Positions 1 to 7,471 of a DNA stretch of 32,187 nucleotides are shown here, in pieces. Position 1 is the first letter of the stretch. Each line of letters opens with the position of its first letter. A model generated the notes under the pieces. The model was not told the DNA's origin, made no database searches, and saw only the letters and a program-made list of their open reading frames with translations. Location of the stretch: contig CAYSCX010000027.1 in the NCBI GenBank assembly GCA_964429575.1, positions 1 to 32,187 on the forward strand, read 5' to 3'. Source of the DNA: CAYSCX01 sp964429575. GTDB taxonomy: Bacteria > Desulfobacterota > Binatia > Binatales > Binataceae. The position numbers were made by a program, and so were the translations under genes.

Positions 1-290
1 ACGCGGGTGTACCCGCCGTTGCGCTCCTTGAAGCGCGGCGCGATCTCATCGAACAGCTTCTTTACGGCATCGTGCGACTGCATGAACGCGAATGCGCGCC
101 GGCGCGCGGCCAGCGAGCCGTTCTTGCCAAGCGTCACCATCCGGTCCGCGAATCGCCGCAGCTCCTTGGCCTTGGCGTCGGTGGTGCGGATGCGCTCGTA
201 GCGGACGAGGCTCAGCACCAGATTCTTGAACAACGCCTTGCGGTGCGGCGAGGTGCGATTGAGTTTTCGCCCTTGATTCAGGTGGCGCAT
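1..290 (-). CDS. rplQ: 50S ribosomal protein L17 (partial, C-terminus off the window)
   Basis: Large-subunit protein L17, a component near the peptide exit tunnel. The visible 96 codons begin MRHLNQGRKLNRTSPHRKAL, the canonical L17 start, followed by the conserved run with RTTDAKAKELRRFADRM. The start codon is ATG at 288-290, 18 bp after the rpoA stop. L17 is usually 115-170 residues, so the C-terminal part lies beyond the left edge. It is the usual last gene of the alpha operon, directly after rpoA, as here. Identification is secure; the true length and any terminator cannot be seen. Confidence 0.96.
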   Translation of the reverse strand, partial: MRHLNQGRKLNRTSPHRKALFKNLVLSLVRYERIRTTDAKAKELRRFADRMVTLGKNGSLAARRRAFAFMQSHDAVKKLFDEIAPRFKERNGGYTR

Positions 291-308
291 CGATGTCCCC
301 GTTCAAGC

Positions 309-1334
309 CTATGCGGATTCGCGCCGCTCCTGCTCCTCCCACAGCCGATCGAGTTCGCCGCGCGAGGGCAGGTTCTCCAGGCGCATCCCAAGCGACAGTC
401 CCATATCGGCCAGCACTTCCTTGATTTCGCTCAGCGACTTGCGTCCGAAATTCTTGATGCGCAGCATGTCCTGCTCGGTACGCTGCACGAGCTCCCCGAT
501 ATACTTGATATCCGCGTTCTGCAGTCCGTTGAATGCGCGCACTGAAATCGGAAGCCCTTCGACCGGCCGGTAGAGCAACTCGTTGATGGTCGGCTGCGCC
601 TGCGCGCGTTCGCCGATCTCGGGCGCCTCGGCCTCTTCCTCGATGCCCGCGAAGATCGACATCTGGTCGCGCATGACGCGCGCCGCGTAGGTCACTGAGT
701 CGCGCGGCGAAACCGAACCGTCGGTCCACACCTCAAGCGAAAGGCGGTCGTAGTCGGTGCGCTGTCCGACGCGCGCGTTGGTGACAGTGAAATTCACCTT
801 GCGCACTGGCGAGTAGATCGCGTCAAGCCGGATGGTGCCGATCGGCTCATCTTCCTCGCCGCGTTCCGCCGGCACGTAGCCGCGGCCGCGCTTGATGACG
901 ATCTCCATGTCCAGCTCGGCGCCCTTGTCGAGCGTTGCGATGTACTGGTCGGGCGTCAGGATTTCGAGGCTCGGCCCGCCGGTGATGTCGCGCGCGGTGA
1001 CCACCGCCTCGCCCTTCACCTTGAGGGTTGCCGTGATCTCGTCGCCCTCGTGCAGCCGCAGGCGGACTTCCTTGAGATTCAACACGATGTCAGTGACGTC
1101 TTCCTTGACACCCGGCAGCGTGGAGAACTCGTGGAGCACGCTCTTGAGCCTCACCGCGGTGATCGCGAAGCCGGGCAGCGACGACAGCAGGATGCGCCGC
1201 AGCGCATTGCCGATCGTCGTGCCGTAGCCGCGTTCGAGCGGCTCGGCGAGGAACTTGCCGTAGGTCGCGGCGAGTTCCTTTTCGTCGAAATCAACCGCCT
1301 TGGGTTTGATCAAATCGCGCCAGTCATTCTGCAT
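309..1334 (-). CDS. rpoA: DNA-directed RNA polymerase subunit alpha
   Basis: Alpha subunit of RNA polymerase (341 aa, normal length). The dimerising N-terminal domain (about residues 1-235) shows the EPLERGYGTTIGNALRRILL signature and LPGVKEDVTDIVLNLK. A linker rich in E and A follows. The C-terminal domain (about 260-330) has ISVRAFNGLQNADIKYIGEL and KSLSEIKEVLADMGLSLGM, keeping the Arg and Asn that in E. coli contact UP-element DNA. ATG start at 1332-1334. It lies between rpsD and rplQ in the standard alpha-operon order. The 83-bp spacer to rpsD is longer than most here and holds no further gene. Confidence 0.98.
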   Translation of the reverse strand: MQNDWRDLIKPKAVDFDEKELAATYGKFLAEPLERGYGTTIGNALRRILLSSLPGFAITAVRLKSVLHEFSTLPGVKEDVTDIVLNLKEVRLRLHEGDEITATLKVKGEAVVTARDITGGPSLEILTPDQYIATLDKGAELDMEIVIKRGRGYVPAERGEEDEPIGTIRLDAIYSPVRKVNFTVTNARVGQRTDYDRLSLEVWTDGSVSPRDSVTYAARVMRDQMSIFAGIEEEAEAPEIGERAQAQPTINELLYRPVEGLPISVRAFNGLQNADIKYIGELVQRTEQDMLRIKNFGRKSLSEIKEVLADMGLSLGMRLENLPSRGELDRLWEEQERRESA

Positions 1335-1417
1335 AGGCCGTAGCTTTTCGCCCCATTGAATTTTCAGAATCGCCGGCGCCGGCGGGGCCCGGCACTCGGC
1401 GCATGGATCTTCGCCGG

Positions 1418-2044
1418 CTATCTCGAATAATGCTCGACGATCAGCTTCTCGCTGACCGGCATCGTCAGGTCGGCGCGCACCGGGAACGCCTTGAGCCAGC
1501 CTCGGAACTGCTCACGCTCGAGCGTCATCCACGGCGGAAGACCGCGCCGCTGCGCCATCTCCATCGCTTCGTGGATGACCTTCTTCTGCCTGCTCCCCTG
1601 CGCGACGCTCAGAACCTCGTTCACTTTGACCAGATACGACGGGATGTTGACGGTCCTGCCGTTGATCTGGAAATGCCCGTGCCGCACGAGCTGGCGCGAC
1701 TGCGCGAGCGAACTGGCGAAGCCCAGCCGGTAGGCGACGTTATCGATCCTGCGCTCCAGCAGCACCAGCAGGTTCTCGCCGGTGATGCCCGGCAATCGCT
1801 CCGCAAGATTGAAGTAGCGCGCGAACTGCGCCTCGAGCAGCCCGTACATTCGCTTTACTTTCTGCTTCTCGCGCAGCCGGATCGCGAACTCTGAGAATCG
1901 CGATCGCGCCTGTCCGTGCACGCCGGGCGGATAGTTGCGCCGCTCGATAGCGCACTTGTCCGTGAAGCAGCGCTCGCCTTTCAAGAAGAGCTTCAGCCCT
2001 TCGCGCCGGCAGAGCCGGCAAACCGGACCAAGGTTTCTCGCCAC
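1418..2044 (-). CDS. rpsD: 30S ribosomal protein S4 (zinc-binding form)
   Basis: S4 (208 aa) is a primary 16S rRNA binding protein that starts 5'-domain assembly and in many bacteria represses the alpha operon. The N-terminus MARNLGPVCRLCRREG carries four cysteines (Cys9, Cys12, Cys26, Cys31), the C+ form expected to bind zinc. The S4 RNA-binding domain follows at about residues 98-160 (ERRIDNVAYRLGFASS, RQLVRHGHFQINGRTVN). The start is GTG at 2042-2044, chosen because it gives the family N-terminus. Stop to rpoA start is 83 bp. Family identity is certain; zinc binding is inferred from the Cys pattern. Confidence 0.97.
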   Translation of the reverse strand: MARNLGPVCRLCRREGLKLFLKGERCFTDKCAIERRNYPPGVHGQARSRFSEFAIRLREKQKVKRMYGLLEAQFARYFNLAERLPGITGENLLVLLERRIDNVAYRLGFASSLAQSRQLVRHGHFQINGRTVNIPSYLVKVNEVLSVAQGSRQKKVIHEAMEMAQRRGLPPWMTLEREQFRGWLKAFPVRADLTMPVSEKLIVEHYSR

Positions 2045-2060
2045 TTGCTGTGTTCCTTCG

Positions 2061-2540
2061 TCAGACTCGGCGCCGCTTCGGTGGCCGGCACCCGTTGTGT
2101 GGTATCGGGGTTACATCCTTGATGGACGAGACGTTGAGCCCCGCCGCTTGCAATGCGCGCACCGCCGACTCACGGCCGCCGCCCGGGCCCTTGACGTACG
2201 CGACCACGGTCCGCACGCCCGCCTCCGCCGCTTTGCGCGCGCACGCCTCGGCGGCCATCTGCGCCGCGAATGGCGTGCCTTTGCGCGAACCCTTGAAGCC
2301 CACCGACCCAGCGCTGCTCCACGAAATCACCGCGCCCTGCTCGTCGGTGATCGCGACGATCGTGTTGTTGAACGTCGCGTGGATGTGCGCGATGCCCTGC
2401 GGTACGGCACGACGCGCGCGCTTGCGCCGCGCGGGCGCCGCGGCTGCGCCTGCTGGCGCAGCGCCACCGTGCGCGGCGGGTTGCTTCTCGCCTCCCGGCG
2501 CGGCCGCGCTCGGCTTGGGTTCTTTGGTTTCGTCAGCCAT
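2061..2540 (-). CDS. rpsK: 30S ribosomal protein S11 with N-terminal extension
   Basis: S11 forms part of the 30S platform. The core from about residue 46 (VPQGIAHIHATFNNTIVAIT) to the basic C-terminus is typical, including the PHNGCRPPK segment whose Asn-Gly is the known isoaspartate site in E. coli S11. The protein is 159 aa against about 130 in most bacteria; the excess is an N-terminal tail (about 1-38) made almost only of Ala, Pro, Gly, Lys and Glu. ATG start at 2538-2540. It sits between rpsM and rpsD as in standard alpha operons. An internal start is possible, but none with ATG is evident near the core. Confidence 0.96.
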   Translation of the reverse strand: MADETKEPKPSAAAPGGEKQPAAHGGAAPAGAAAAPARRKRARRAVPQGIAHIHATFNNTIVAITDEQGAVISWSSAGSVGFKGSRKGTPFAAQMAAEACARKAAEAGVRTVVAYVKGPGGGRESAVRALQAAGLNVSSIKDVTPIPHNGCRPPKRRRV

Positions 2541-2597
2541 CAGTTTCTCTTCATCTCACGCGCCCGCAGACGGCCGCCGGCGCCTGGTTTCTCTCGA

Positions 2598-2984
2598 TTA
2601 GCCCCTCGGCGGCGGCGCGACCTTCTTGCCCGCCACAATTTTGCGAGGACCCTTTCGGGTCCGCGCGTTGGTGTGGGTGCGCTGGCCACGCACCGGAAGG
2701 TTCTTGCGATGACGGATGCCGCGGTAGCAGCCGAGATCCATGAGCCGCTTGATGCTCTGCTGCACCGTCCTGCGCAAGTCACCTTCGACCTGGAAGCCGC
2801 CATCGATGGCCTGGCGAATTCGCACTTGTTCATCTGCGGAAAGATCGTCGGTCTTGCGAGCCGGATCTACCTTCGCCTGATCCAGAATCTTGATCGCTGA
2901 CGAACGTCCGATGCCGTGAATGTACGTCAGCGCAATAACCATGCGCTTGTTCTTCGGCAGCTCGACTCCTGCTATGCGTGCCAT
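2598..2984 (-). CDS. rpsM: 30S ribosomal protein S13
   Basis: S13 (128 aa) sits in the 30S head, contacts the P-site tRNA and bridges to the 50S subunit. It shows the normal start MARIAGVELPKNKRMVIALT, the helix-turn region YIHGIGRSSAIKILDQA, and the conserved C-terminal CYRGIRHRKNLPVRGQRTHT followed by the basic tail that reaches the P site. ATG start at 2982-2984, 13 bp after the rpmJ stop. First gene of the alpha operon here. Confidence 0.97.
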   Translation of the reverse strand: MARIAGVELPKNKRMVIALTYIHGIGRSSAIKILDQAKVDPARKTDDLSADEQVRIRQAIDGGFQVEGDLRRTVQQSIKRLMDLGCYRGIRHRKNLPVRGQRTHTNARTRKGPRKIVAGKKVAPPPRG

Positions 2985-2997
2985 CGTGAACTCACTC

Positions 2998-3111
2998 CTA
3001 ACCCTGTCTCTGCTTGTGGCGCGGGTTGACGCAGATGATTCGCACCACTCCCCTGCGGCGCACCACCTTGCAGTTCTTGCATCTCGGCTTGACCGACGCC
3101 CGCACCTTCAT
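2998..3111 (-). CDS. rpmJ: 50S ribosomal protein L36 (zinc form)
   Basis: A 37-residue L36, translated by hand from the minus strand: MKVRASVKPRCKNCKVVRRR up to the end KQRQG. Cys11, Cys14, Cys27 and His32 form the zinc-binding C-x2-C-x12-C-x4-H site of the classic L36 form. L36 binds 23S rRNA in the mature 50S subunit. ATG at 3109-3111 and TAG at 2998-3000. In many bacteria infA, rpmJ and rpsM are tightly packed; here a 161-bp repeat separates it from infA, so its ribosome-binding region is the 27 bp between the repeat and the start. Confidence 0.95.
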   Translation of the reverse strand: MKVRASVKPRCKNCKVVRRRGVVRIICVNPRHKQRQG

Positions 3112-3138
3112 TGTCGCTCTGCTTCCCCGACGCTCGGC

Positions 3139-3299
3139 CTAGCAGGCTGTTGAAAAACGCATTTTCAACCGCCTGCTCCCTCTCTCGCGTCTCCCCCGCA
3201 GGGGGAGAAGATATTGAAGGCAGCCAGTCTTCCCGCAGGGTGTTGAGCACACCTGCGCATCCGCGGCGCCATGTTCTAAGTTTCTCAACACCTTGCTAG
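3139..3299. repeat. 161-bp CTAG-bounded structured repeat, copy A (MITE-like)
   Basis: Non-coding element between infA and rpmJ, about 85 % identical (hand count) to the copy at 12827-12987 and of exactly the same length and orientation. It starts and ends with CTAG. Its ends are imperfect inverted repeats: CTAGCAGGCTGTTGAAAAAC on the left, and CTAGCAAGGTGTTGAGAAAC read inward from the right. Internal stems: 3141-3156 with 3162-3177 (16 bp, one wobble or mismatch), 3191-3197 with 3201-3207 (7 bp), and 3239-3247 with 3284-3292 (9 bp). The right-hand CTAG contains the TAG stop codon of infA (3296-3298). No reading frame inside is credible and no transposase is nearby. A non-autonomous mobile element is the best reading; a retained regulatory RNA structure is the alternative. 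Confidence 0.85.
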
Positions 3300-3514
3300 C
3301 GCATCCGGTAAGTAATGCGTCCGCGGCTCAAGTCGTAGGGTGATAGCTCGACGGTTACGCGGTCGCCGGGCAGGATCTTGATGTAGTTCATCCGCATCTT
3401 GCCCGAGATGTGCGCCAGAACCTTGTGCCCGTTCTCCAAGGTTACGCGGAACACCGCGTTGGGCAGCGCCTCGTTAACCACTCCGCTTACTTCGATCAGA
3501 TCAGCTCTAGACAC
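3296..3514 (-). CDS. infA: Translation initiation factor IF-1
   Basis: IF-1 (72 aa, normal) is a single OB-fold protein that binds the 30S A site during initiation. The sequence MSRADLIEVSGVVNEALPNA and the end VELSPYDLSRGRITYRMR are diagnostic. The start is GTG at 3512-3514, overlapping the last 8 bp of map; this gives the usual N-terminus and implies translational coupling. Its TAG stop lies inside the terminal CTAG of repeat copy A, so the element begins exactly where the coding sequence ends. Identification is secure. Confidence 0.96.
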   Translation of the reverse strand: MSRADLIEVSGVVNEALPNAVFRVTLENGHKVLAHISGKMRMNYIKILPGDRVTVELSPYDLSRGRITYRMR

Positions 3515-4277
3515 GGCTACACTCAGTCAGAATCTCCGGCCCGTTCGACGTGATGGCAATCGAATGCTCGAAGTGGGCCGATAGTTTACCGTCCGCGGTT
3601 ATCGCAGTCCATCCGTCGGATTTGATGCGCAATTCGGAACTGCCCTCATTCACCATCGGCTCAATCGCCAGTACCATGCCCTCGCGAAGCCGGGGATTCG
3701 GCATTCCGGGCGCAAAATAATTCGGAACCTGCGGATCTTCATGCAATCGGCGTCCGATTCCGTGCCCCGCGAAGTCCCGTACGACCGAGTAACCTGCGCC
3801 CTCGGCGACTTGCTGCACTGCGCGCGAGATGTCCCCGAGCCGCTTGCCCGCGCGGCACTGCTCGATGCCGGCATAGAGCGCGTCGCGCGTCACCTTGAGC
3901 AGGCGCCGGGTGCTCGCCGGGACCTCGCCGACCTCGACCGTCCGCGCGGAGTCGCCGAAATATCCCTGGTACTCGACTCCGAAGTCGAGCCCGACGATGT
4001 CGCCCGCCTTGAGCTTTCGCCCCGACGGGATTCCATGGACGATCTCTTCGTTGATCGATACGCACAGGCATTTCGGATATGCGACGCCGGCCGGCTTGTA
4101 GCCCTTGAAGGCCGGCATCGAACCGTTCTTATAAATCAGTTGCTCGGCGAGTTTATCGAGTTCGTCGGTGGACACCCCGGGACGCACGGCTGCGCAGACC
4201 TCGTCGAGGATCTCGGCGACGATGCGGCTCGCGCGCCTCATGATCTCGATTTCTGGCGGACTCTTGATATGAATCAT
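3507..4277 (-). CDS. map: Methionine aminopeptidase, type I
   Basis: Removes the N-terminal methionine from nascent proteins in the cytosol. It is 256 aa, the usual type Ia length. The pita-bread metal site is complete: Asp98 (GLDFG), Asp109 (GDSART), His172 (GHGIG), Glu206 (AIEPM) and Glu237 (HFEHS), with substrate-contact histidines His81 (VHGIPS) and His179. ATG start at 4275-4277 overlaps the adk stop in an ATGA arrangement. The secY-adk-map-infA order is common in deltaproteobacteria and Gram-positives and couples processing to ribosome synthesis. Confidence 0.97.
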   Translation of the reverse strand: MIHIKSPPEIEIMRRASRIVAEILDEVCAAVRPGVSTDELDKLAEQLIYKNGSMPAFKGYKPAGVAYPKCLCVSINEEIVHGIPSGRKLKAGDIVGLDFGVEYQGYFGDSARTVEVGEVPASTRRLLKVTRDALYAGIEQCRAGKRLGDISRAVQQVAEGAGYSVVRDFAGHGIGRRLHEDPQVPNYFAPGMPNPRLREGMVLAIEPMVNEGSSELRIKSDGWTAITADGKLSAHFEHSIAITSNGPEILTECSRV

Positions 4278-4954
4278 CGCGTCGCCGCGCCGGCGCCGGC
4301 AGTCTGTTTCGGTGCGTTGAGCGCCTTCAAGATGCGCTTCAGAATCTCCTCCGGTTTTCCCAGTCCGTCGACACGTGCGAGCGAACCCTGTTGCGCGTAG
4401 TAGTTCACCAGAGGCCGCGTACTCTCTTCATAAACCTTGAGCCGCGCGCGCACGGTGTCCTCTTTATCGTCGGCCCGCTGAAAAAGCTCGCCGCCACACT
4501 TGTCGCACTTGCCCGCGACGTGCGGCGGATCAAACACAACGTGAAACGACGCGCCGCAGTTGCGGCAGGTGCGCCGCCCCGCGTTGCGCTGAACGATCTC
4601 CTCGTCCGGCACGCTCAGCGCTACCACGCGATCGATCGCCCAGCCCGCTGCGCGGAGCATCGCACCCAGCGCCTGCGCCTGCGCGGGACTGCGCGGGAAT
4701 CCATCGAGAATGAACCCCTTTTGAGCGTCGTCCTTGTGCATGCGCGCTTCTATCAACTTAAGCACCATTTCGTCGGGCACCAACTGCCCGCGGTCCATCA
4801 GTTCCTTCGCTTTCAATCCGAGCGCGGTGCCCGCGCGTGCGGCGTTGCGAAGCAGGTCTCCACTGGCGATGTGCGCAACGCCGAGGCGCTCCGACAACCT
4901 CCGCGCCTGGGTGCCCTTGCCGGCCCCGGGCGGTCCCAGCATCACGAGCCGCAC
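4274..4954 (-). CDS. adk: Adenylate kinase (zinc LID form)
   Basis: Catalyses AMP + ATP to 2 ADP. With the GTG start at 4952-4954 the protein is 226 aa and begins MRLVMLGPPGAGKGTQARRL, the standard Adk start, 2 bp after the secY stop; the open frame extends further upstream into secY but that part is not family-like. The P-loop is residues 7-15, DGFPR is at 84-88, and the LID domain carries Cys130, Cys133, Cys150 and Cys153, the zinc-binding set of the long Gram-positive and deltaproteobacterial type. The end is an Ala/Gly-rich tail. An ATG five codons in would delete part of the first beta strand. Confidence 0.96.
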   Translation of the reverse strand: MRLVMLGPPGAGKGTQARRLSERLGVAHIASGDLLRNAARAGTALGLKAKELMDRGQLVPDEMVLKLIEARMHKDDAQKGFILDGFPRSPAQAQALGAMLRAAGWAIDRVVALSVPDEEIVQRNAGRRTCRNCGASFHVVFDPPHVAGKCDKCGGELFQRADDKEDTVRARLKVYEESTRPLVNYYAQQGSLARVDGLGKPEEILKRILKALNAPKQTAGAGAATR

Positions 4955-4956
4955 CG

Positions 4957-6264
4957 CTAAGCGCCCCTGCGGCCGCGGATGCGTCCGCGCTTGAGAAATC
5001 CTTCGTAGTTGCGCGTCAGCAGATGCGTCTCGATCTGCGCGACTGAATCGAGCGCCACGCCAACGACGATCAACAACGCGGTGCCGCCGAAATAGAACGG
5101 CACGTTGAATTGCGCAATCAGGACGGTCGGCAGCACGCATACCGCACTTACGTAAACCGCGCCGCCCAGTGTTACTCGCGAAAGCACGCGGTCGATGTAC
5201 TCCGCGGTGTACCGGCCGGGCCGGATGCCGGGGATGAACCCGCCGTGCTTCTTCAAGTTGTCCGCCACGTCAACCGGATTGAACGTCACCGCAGTGTAGA
5301 AGAAACAGAAGAACACGATGAGGGCGACGTACACGAGATCGTAGTAGACGCCGCCCGGCGTCAGCGCCTCCGAATAGCCCTTGAGCCACGGCATGACGGT
5401 CGCAAGGGTTGCCGGGAAAACCAAGATCGACGAGGCGAATATCGGTGGTATCACGCCCGACGTGTTTATCTTCAGCGGCAGATGCGACGTCTGGCCGCCG
5501 TACACTCGGCGGCCTACCACCCTTCTCGCGTACTGGACCGGTATTCGCCGCTGACTTGTCTCGATGTACACGATGCCGGCCGTGACGCCGGCTGCGAGCA
5601 GGATGATGAACACAAGGGTAAAGATTCCCATTTCACCCTCGCGCACAAACTGCGTGGTCGTGGTCAGCGCTGAAGGCAGGCGCGACACGATACCTGCCAT
5701 AATGATCAGCGAAATGCCGTTGCCGACGCCGCGCTCGGTGATCTGCTCGCCGATCCACATGATGAACATGGTGCCGGCGGTCACCGTGATGGTGGTCATG
5801 ATGCGGAAGCTCCAGCCCGGCGCATACACCACCGAGCCGCCGCCCGGCGCCTGGATGCGCTCGAGTGACACCGCAATCATGAAGCCCTGCACGATTGCGA
5901 GCAGCACCGTGAAATAGCGCGTGTACTGGGTGATCTTGCGCCGCCCCGCCTCGCCTTCCTTGTAGAGTTCGTTCAGGTACGGCGACGCGACCTTGAGCAG
6001 GTCGAGAATGATCGCGACCGAGATGTACGGCATGATGCCCAGCGCGAAGACCGAGAACTGCTCCCACGCGCCGCCCGAAAACAAGTTGACCCACCCGAAC
6101 AAGGTGCCTGACGCCGCGTCGAAAAACGCCGACAGCGCCTGGCCATCGATACCCGGAGTCGGCACCGCGACCCCGAGGCGATACACGGCGAGCATCGCCG
6201 CCGTGAATAGGAGCCGCCTGCGCAGCTCCGGGATTCGCGATGCGTTTGAAAAACCCTCGAGCAT
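4957..6264 (-). CDS. secY: Preprotein translocase subunit SecY
   Basis: Central pore subunit of the Sec channel in the inner membrane (435 aa, normal). Hydrophobic segments fit the usual ten-helix topology, starting with LLFTAAMLAVYRLGVAVPTP. Diagnostic stretches include NLFSGGAWEQFSVFALGIMP, GEQITERGVGNGISLIIMAG, the cytosolic loop with the RRIPVQYA motif, and NPVDVADNLKKHGGFIPGIR. The basic C-terminus contains LKRGRIRGRRGA. ATG at 6262-6264 directly abuts the rplO TGA. Its partner SecE is encoded at the right end of the window. Confidence 0.98.
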   Translation of the reverse strand: MLEGFSNASRIPELRRRLLFTAAMLAVYRLGVAVPTPGIDGQALSAFFDAASGTLFGWVNLFSGGAWEQFSVFALGIMPYISVAIILDLLKVASPYLNELYKEGEAGRRKITQYTRYFTVLLAIVQGFMIAVSLERIQAPGGGSVVYAPGWSFRIMTTITVTAGTMFIMWIGEQITERGVGNGISLIIMAGIVSRLPSALTTTTQFVREGEMGIFTLVFIILLAAGVTAGIVYIETSQRRIPVQYARRVVGRRVYGGQTSHLPLKINTSGVIPPIFASSILVFPATLATVMPWLKGYSEALTPGGVYYDLVYVALIVFFCFFYTAVTFNPVDVADNLKKHGGFIPGIRPGRYTAEYIDRVLSRVTLGGAVYVSAVCVLPTVLIAQFNVPFYFGGTALLIVVGVALDSVAQIETHLLTRNYEGFLKRGRIRGRRGA

Positions 6265-6735
6265 TCAGTTCGCGGCCGCGGCGCCGATTACCTCGGCCGT
6301 TCCGCCCGCCGATGCGATCTTCTCGCGCGCGCGACCGGAAAACGCGTCCGCACGAATGTTCAGCTTCGCCTTGAGCTCGCCATCGCCAAGAATCTTGACC
6401 TTGTGTCCCGCCGATATTATCCCGCGCTCTGCAAGCACTGCCGGATCGACGGTCGCGCCGTCGGCGAAAGCCGCAAGCCGTCCGAGGTTGACCTCCGCAA
6501 AGCGCTCGCGCCGCCGTTCGTCCTTCTGAAGCCGGCGAAAGCCGCGCTTCGGTATTCGGCGCTTGAGCGGCATCTGGCCGCCTTCGTACCCCGGCGGAGA
6601 GTTTCCGCCCGAGCGCGAGCCCTTGCCCTTGTGGCCGCGGCCTGCGGTCTTGCCGCTGCCCGAGCCGATCCCGCGCCCCACGCGCTTGCGACGGCGCGTG
6701 GAGCCGGGTGACGGTTTGAGATCGCGAAGATTCAT
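6265..6735 (-). CDS. rplO: 50S ribosomal protein L15
   Basis: L15 (156 aa) is a late-assembly 50S protein. The long glycine/basic N-terminal arm that threads into 23S rRNA is clear: MNLRDLKPSPGSTRRRKRVG, then the GSGSGKTAGRGHKGKGSRSG segment and PPGYEGGQMPLKRRIPKRGF. The globular C-terminal part includes AERGIISAGHKVKILGDGEL. ATG start at 6733-6735. The stop codon immediately precedes the secY start, the usual pairing in the spc operon. Confidence 0.97.
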   Translation of the reverse strand: MNLRDLKPSPGSTRRRKRVGRGIGSGSGKTAGRGHKGKGSRSGGNSPPGYEGGQMPLKRRIPKRGFRRLQKDERRRERFAEVNLGRLAAFADGATVDPAVLAERGIISAGHKVKILGDGELKAKLNIRADAFSGRAREKIASAGGTAEVIGAAAAN

Positions 6736-6748
6736 GCGCGATGCTTTC

Positions 6749-6937
6749 CTATTCTACTACTTCGACCAGATGCGCGACGCGTCGAATCATCCCATCGACC
6801 GCGGGCGTTCGCTTGAGCGTTCGCTCGCGACCGACTTTGCCCAAGCCGAGACCCTTTAGCGTCTCTCGCACACGGCGGTTGGTACCCGCCGCCCCGCGCA
6901 CCAGCTTCACCCGGACGGTGTCGCCCGATGCGCTCAT
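6749..6937 (-). CDS. rpmD: 50S ribosomal protein L30
   Basis: L30, 62 aa. It shows the family layout: beta strand TVRVKLVRGAAG, then RRVRETLKGLGLGKVGRERT and the final strand with IRRVAHLVEVVE. ATG start at 6935-6937 overlaps the rpsE stop in an ATGA arrangement, implying coupled translation. The position between rpsE and rplO is the standard one. rpmD is absent from some lineages, so its presence is mildly informative. Confidence 0.95.
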   Translation of the reverse strand: MSASGDTVRVKLVRGAAGTNRRVRETLKGLGLGKVGRERTLKRTPAVDGMIRRVAHLVEVVE

Positions 6938-7440
6938 GCGGCCTCGGGCGCCTTGTCGGGGCGCGCGCGCAGTTTCGTGATGTCCTCAACGCTGCGAAGC
7001 GATCGGAGTGCCTCGATCGTCGCCTTTACGAGGTTTTGCGGATTCGACGAGCCCAACCGTTTGGTCAGGATGTTGCGGATCCCGGACAACTCGACGATCG
7101 CGCGCACGCCGCCTGCCGCGATAACGCCAGTCCCTTCCGACGCGGGCCGCAGTATCACCTTGGCTGCGCCAAACCGTCCGCGCACTTCGTGCGGAATGGT
7201 TCCTTCGTGGATCGGCACGCGAACCAGGCTCTTCTTCGCCCGTTCGACGCCCTTGCGAATCGCCTCGGGCACCTCTTTCCCCTTGCCGAGCCCGAATCCG
7301 ACCAGACCGTTGTGATCGCCCGCCACCACCAGCGCGCTGAAGCTGAATCGCCGGCCGCCTTTGACAACCTTCGCGACGCGGTTGATGTGGACCACCTTTT
7401 CTTTGATCTCGAGCCCTTGCGGGTCTATGCGTTGAGCCAC
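6934..7440 (-). CDS. rpsE: 30S ribosomal protein S5
   Basis: S5 (168 aa) lies at the mRNA entry site and affects accuracy and helicase activity. It shows LEIKEKVVHINRVAKVVKGG, the loop GGRRFSFSALVVAGDHNGLV, then GFGLGKGKEVPEAIRKGVE and the C-terminal domain with GTGVIAAGGVRAIVELSGI. The start is GTG at 7438-7440, which gives the family N-terminus. The stop overlaps the rpmD start. No substitution is evident in the region where spectinomycin resistance changes arise. Confidence 0.97.
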   Translation of the reverse strand: MAQRIDPQGLEIKEKVVHINRVAKVVKGGRRFSFSALVVAGDHNGLVGFGLGKGKEVPEAIRKGVERAKKSLVRVPIHEGTIPHEVRGRFGAAKVILRPASEGTGVIAAGGVRAIVELSGIRNILTKRLGSSNPQNLVKATIEALRSLRSVEDITKLRARPDKAPEAA

Positions 7441-7471
7441 TGTTTGTTCCCGACTCTTGCGGCTGCGCCGC

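Noticed and set aside
1371..1384. 14-bp perfect palindrome CGCCGGCGCCGGCG in the rpsD-rpoA spacer
   Set aside because: Short GC-only palindromes are frequent by chance in such DNA; no T run, promoter or second copy near it.
3111..3299. 62-codon plus-strand frame across repeat copy A
   Set aside because: Frame is not kept in copy B, product has no similarity, and the element is explained by its inverted repeats.
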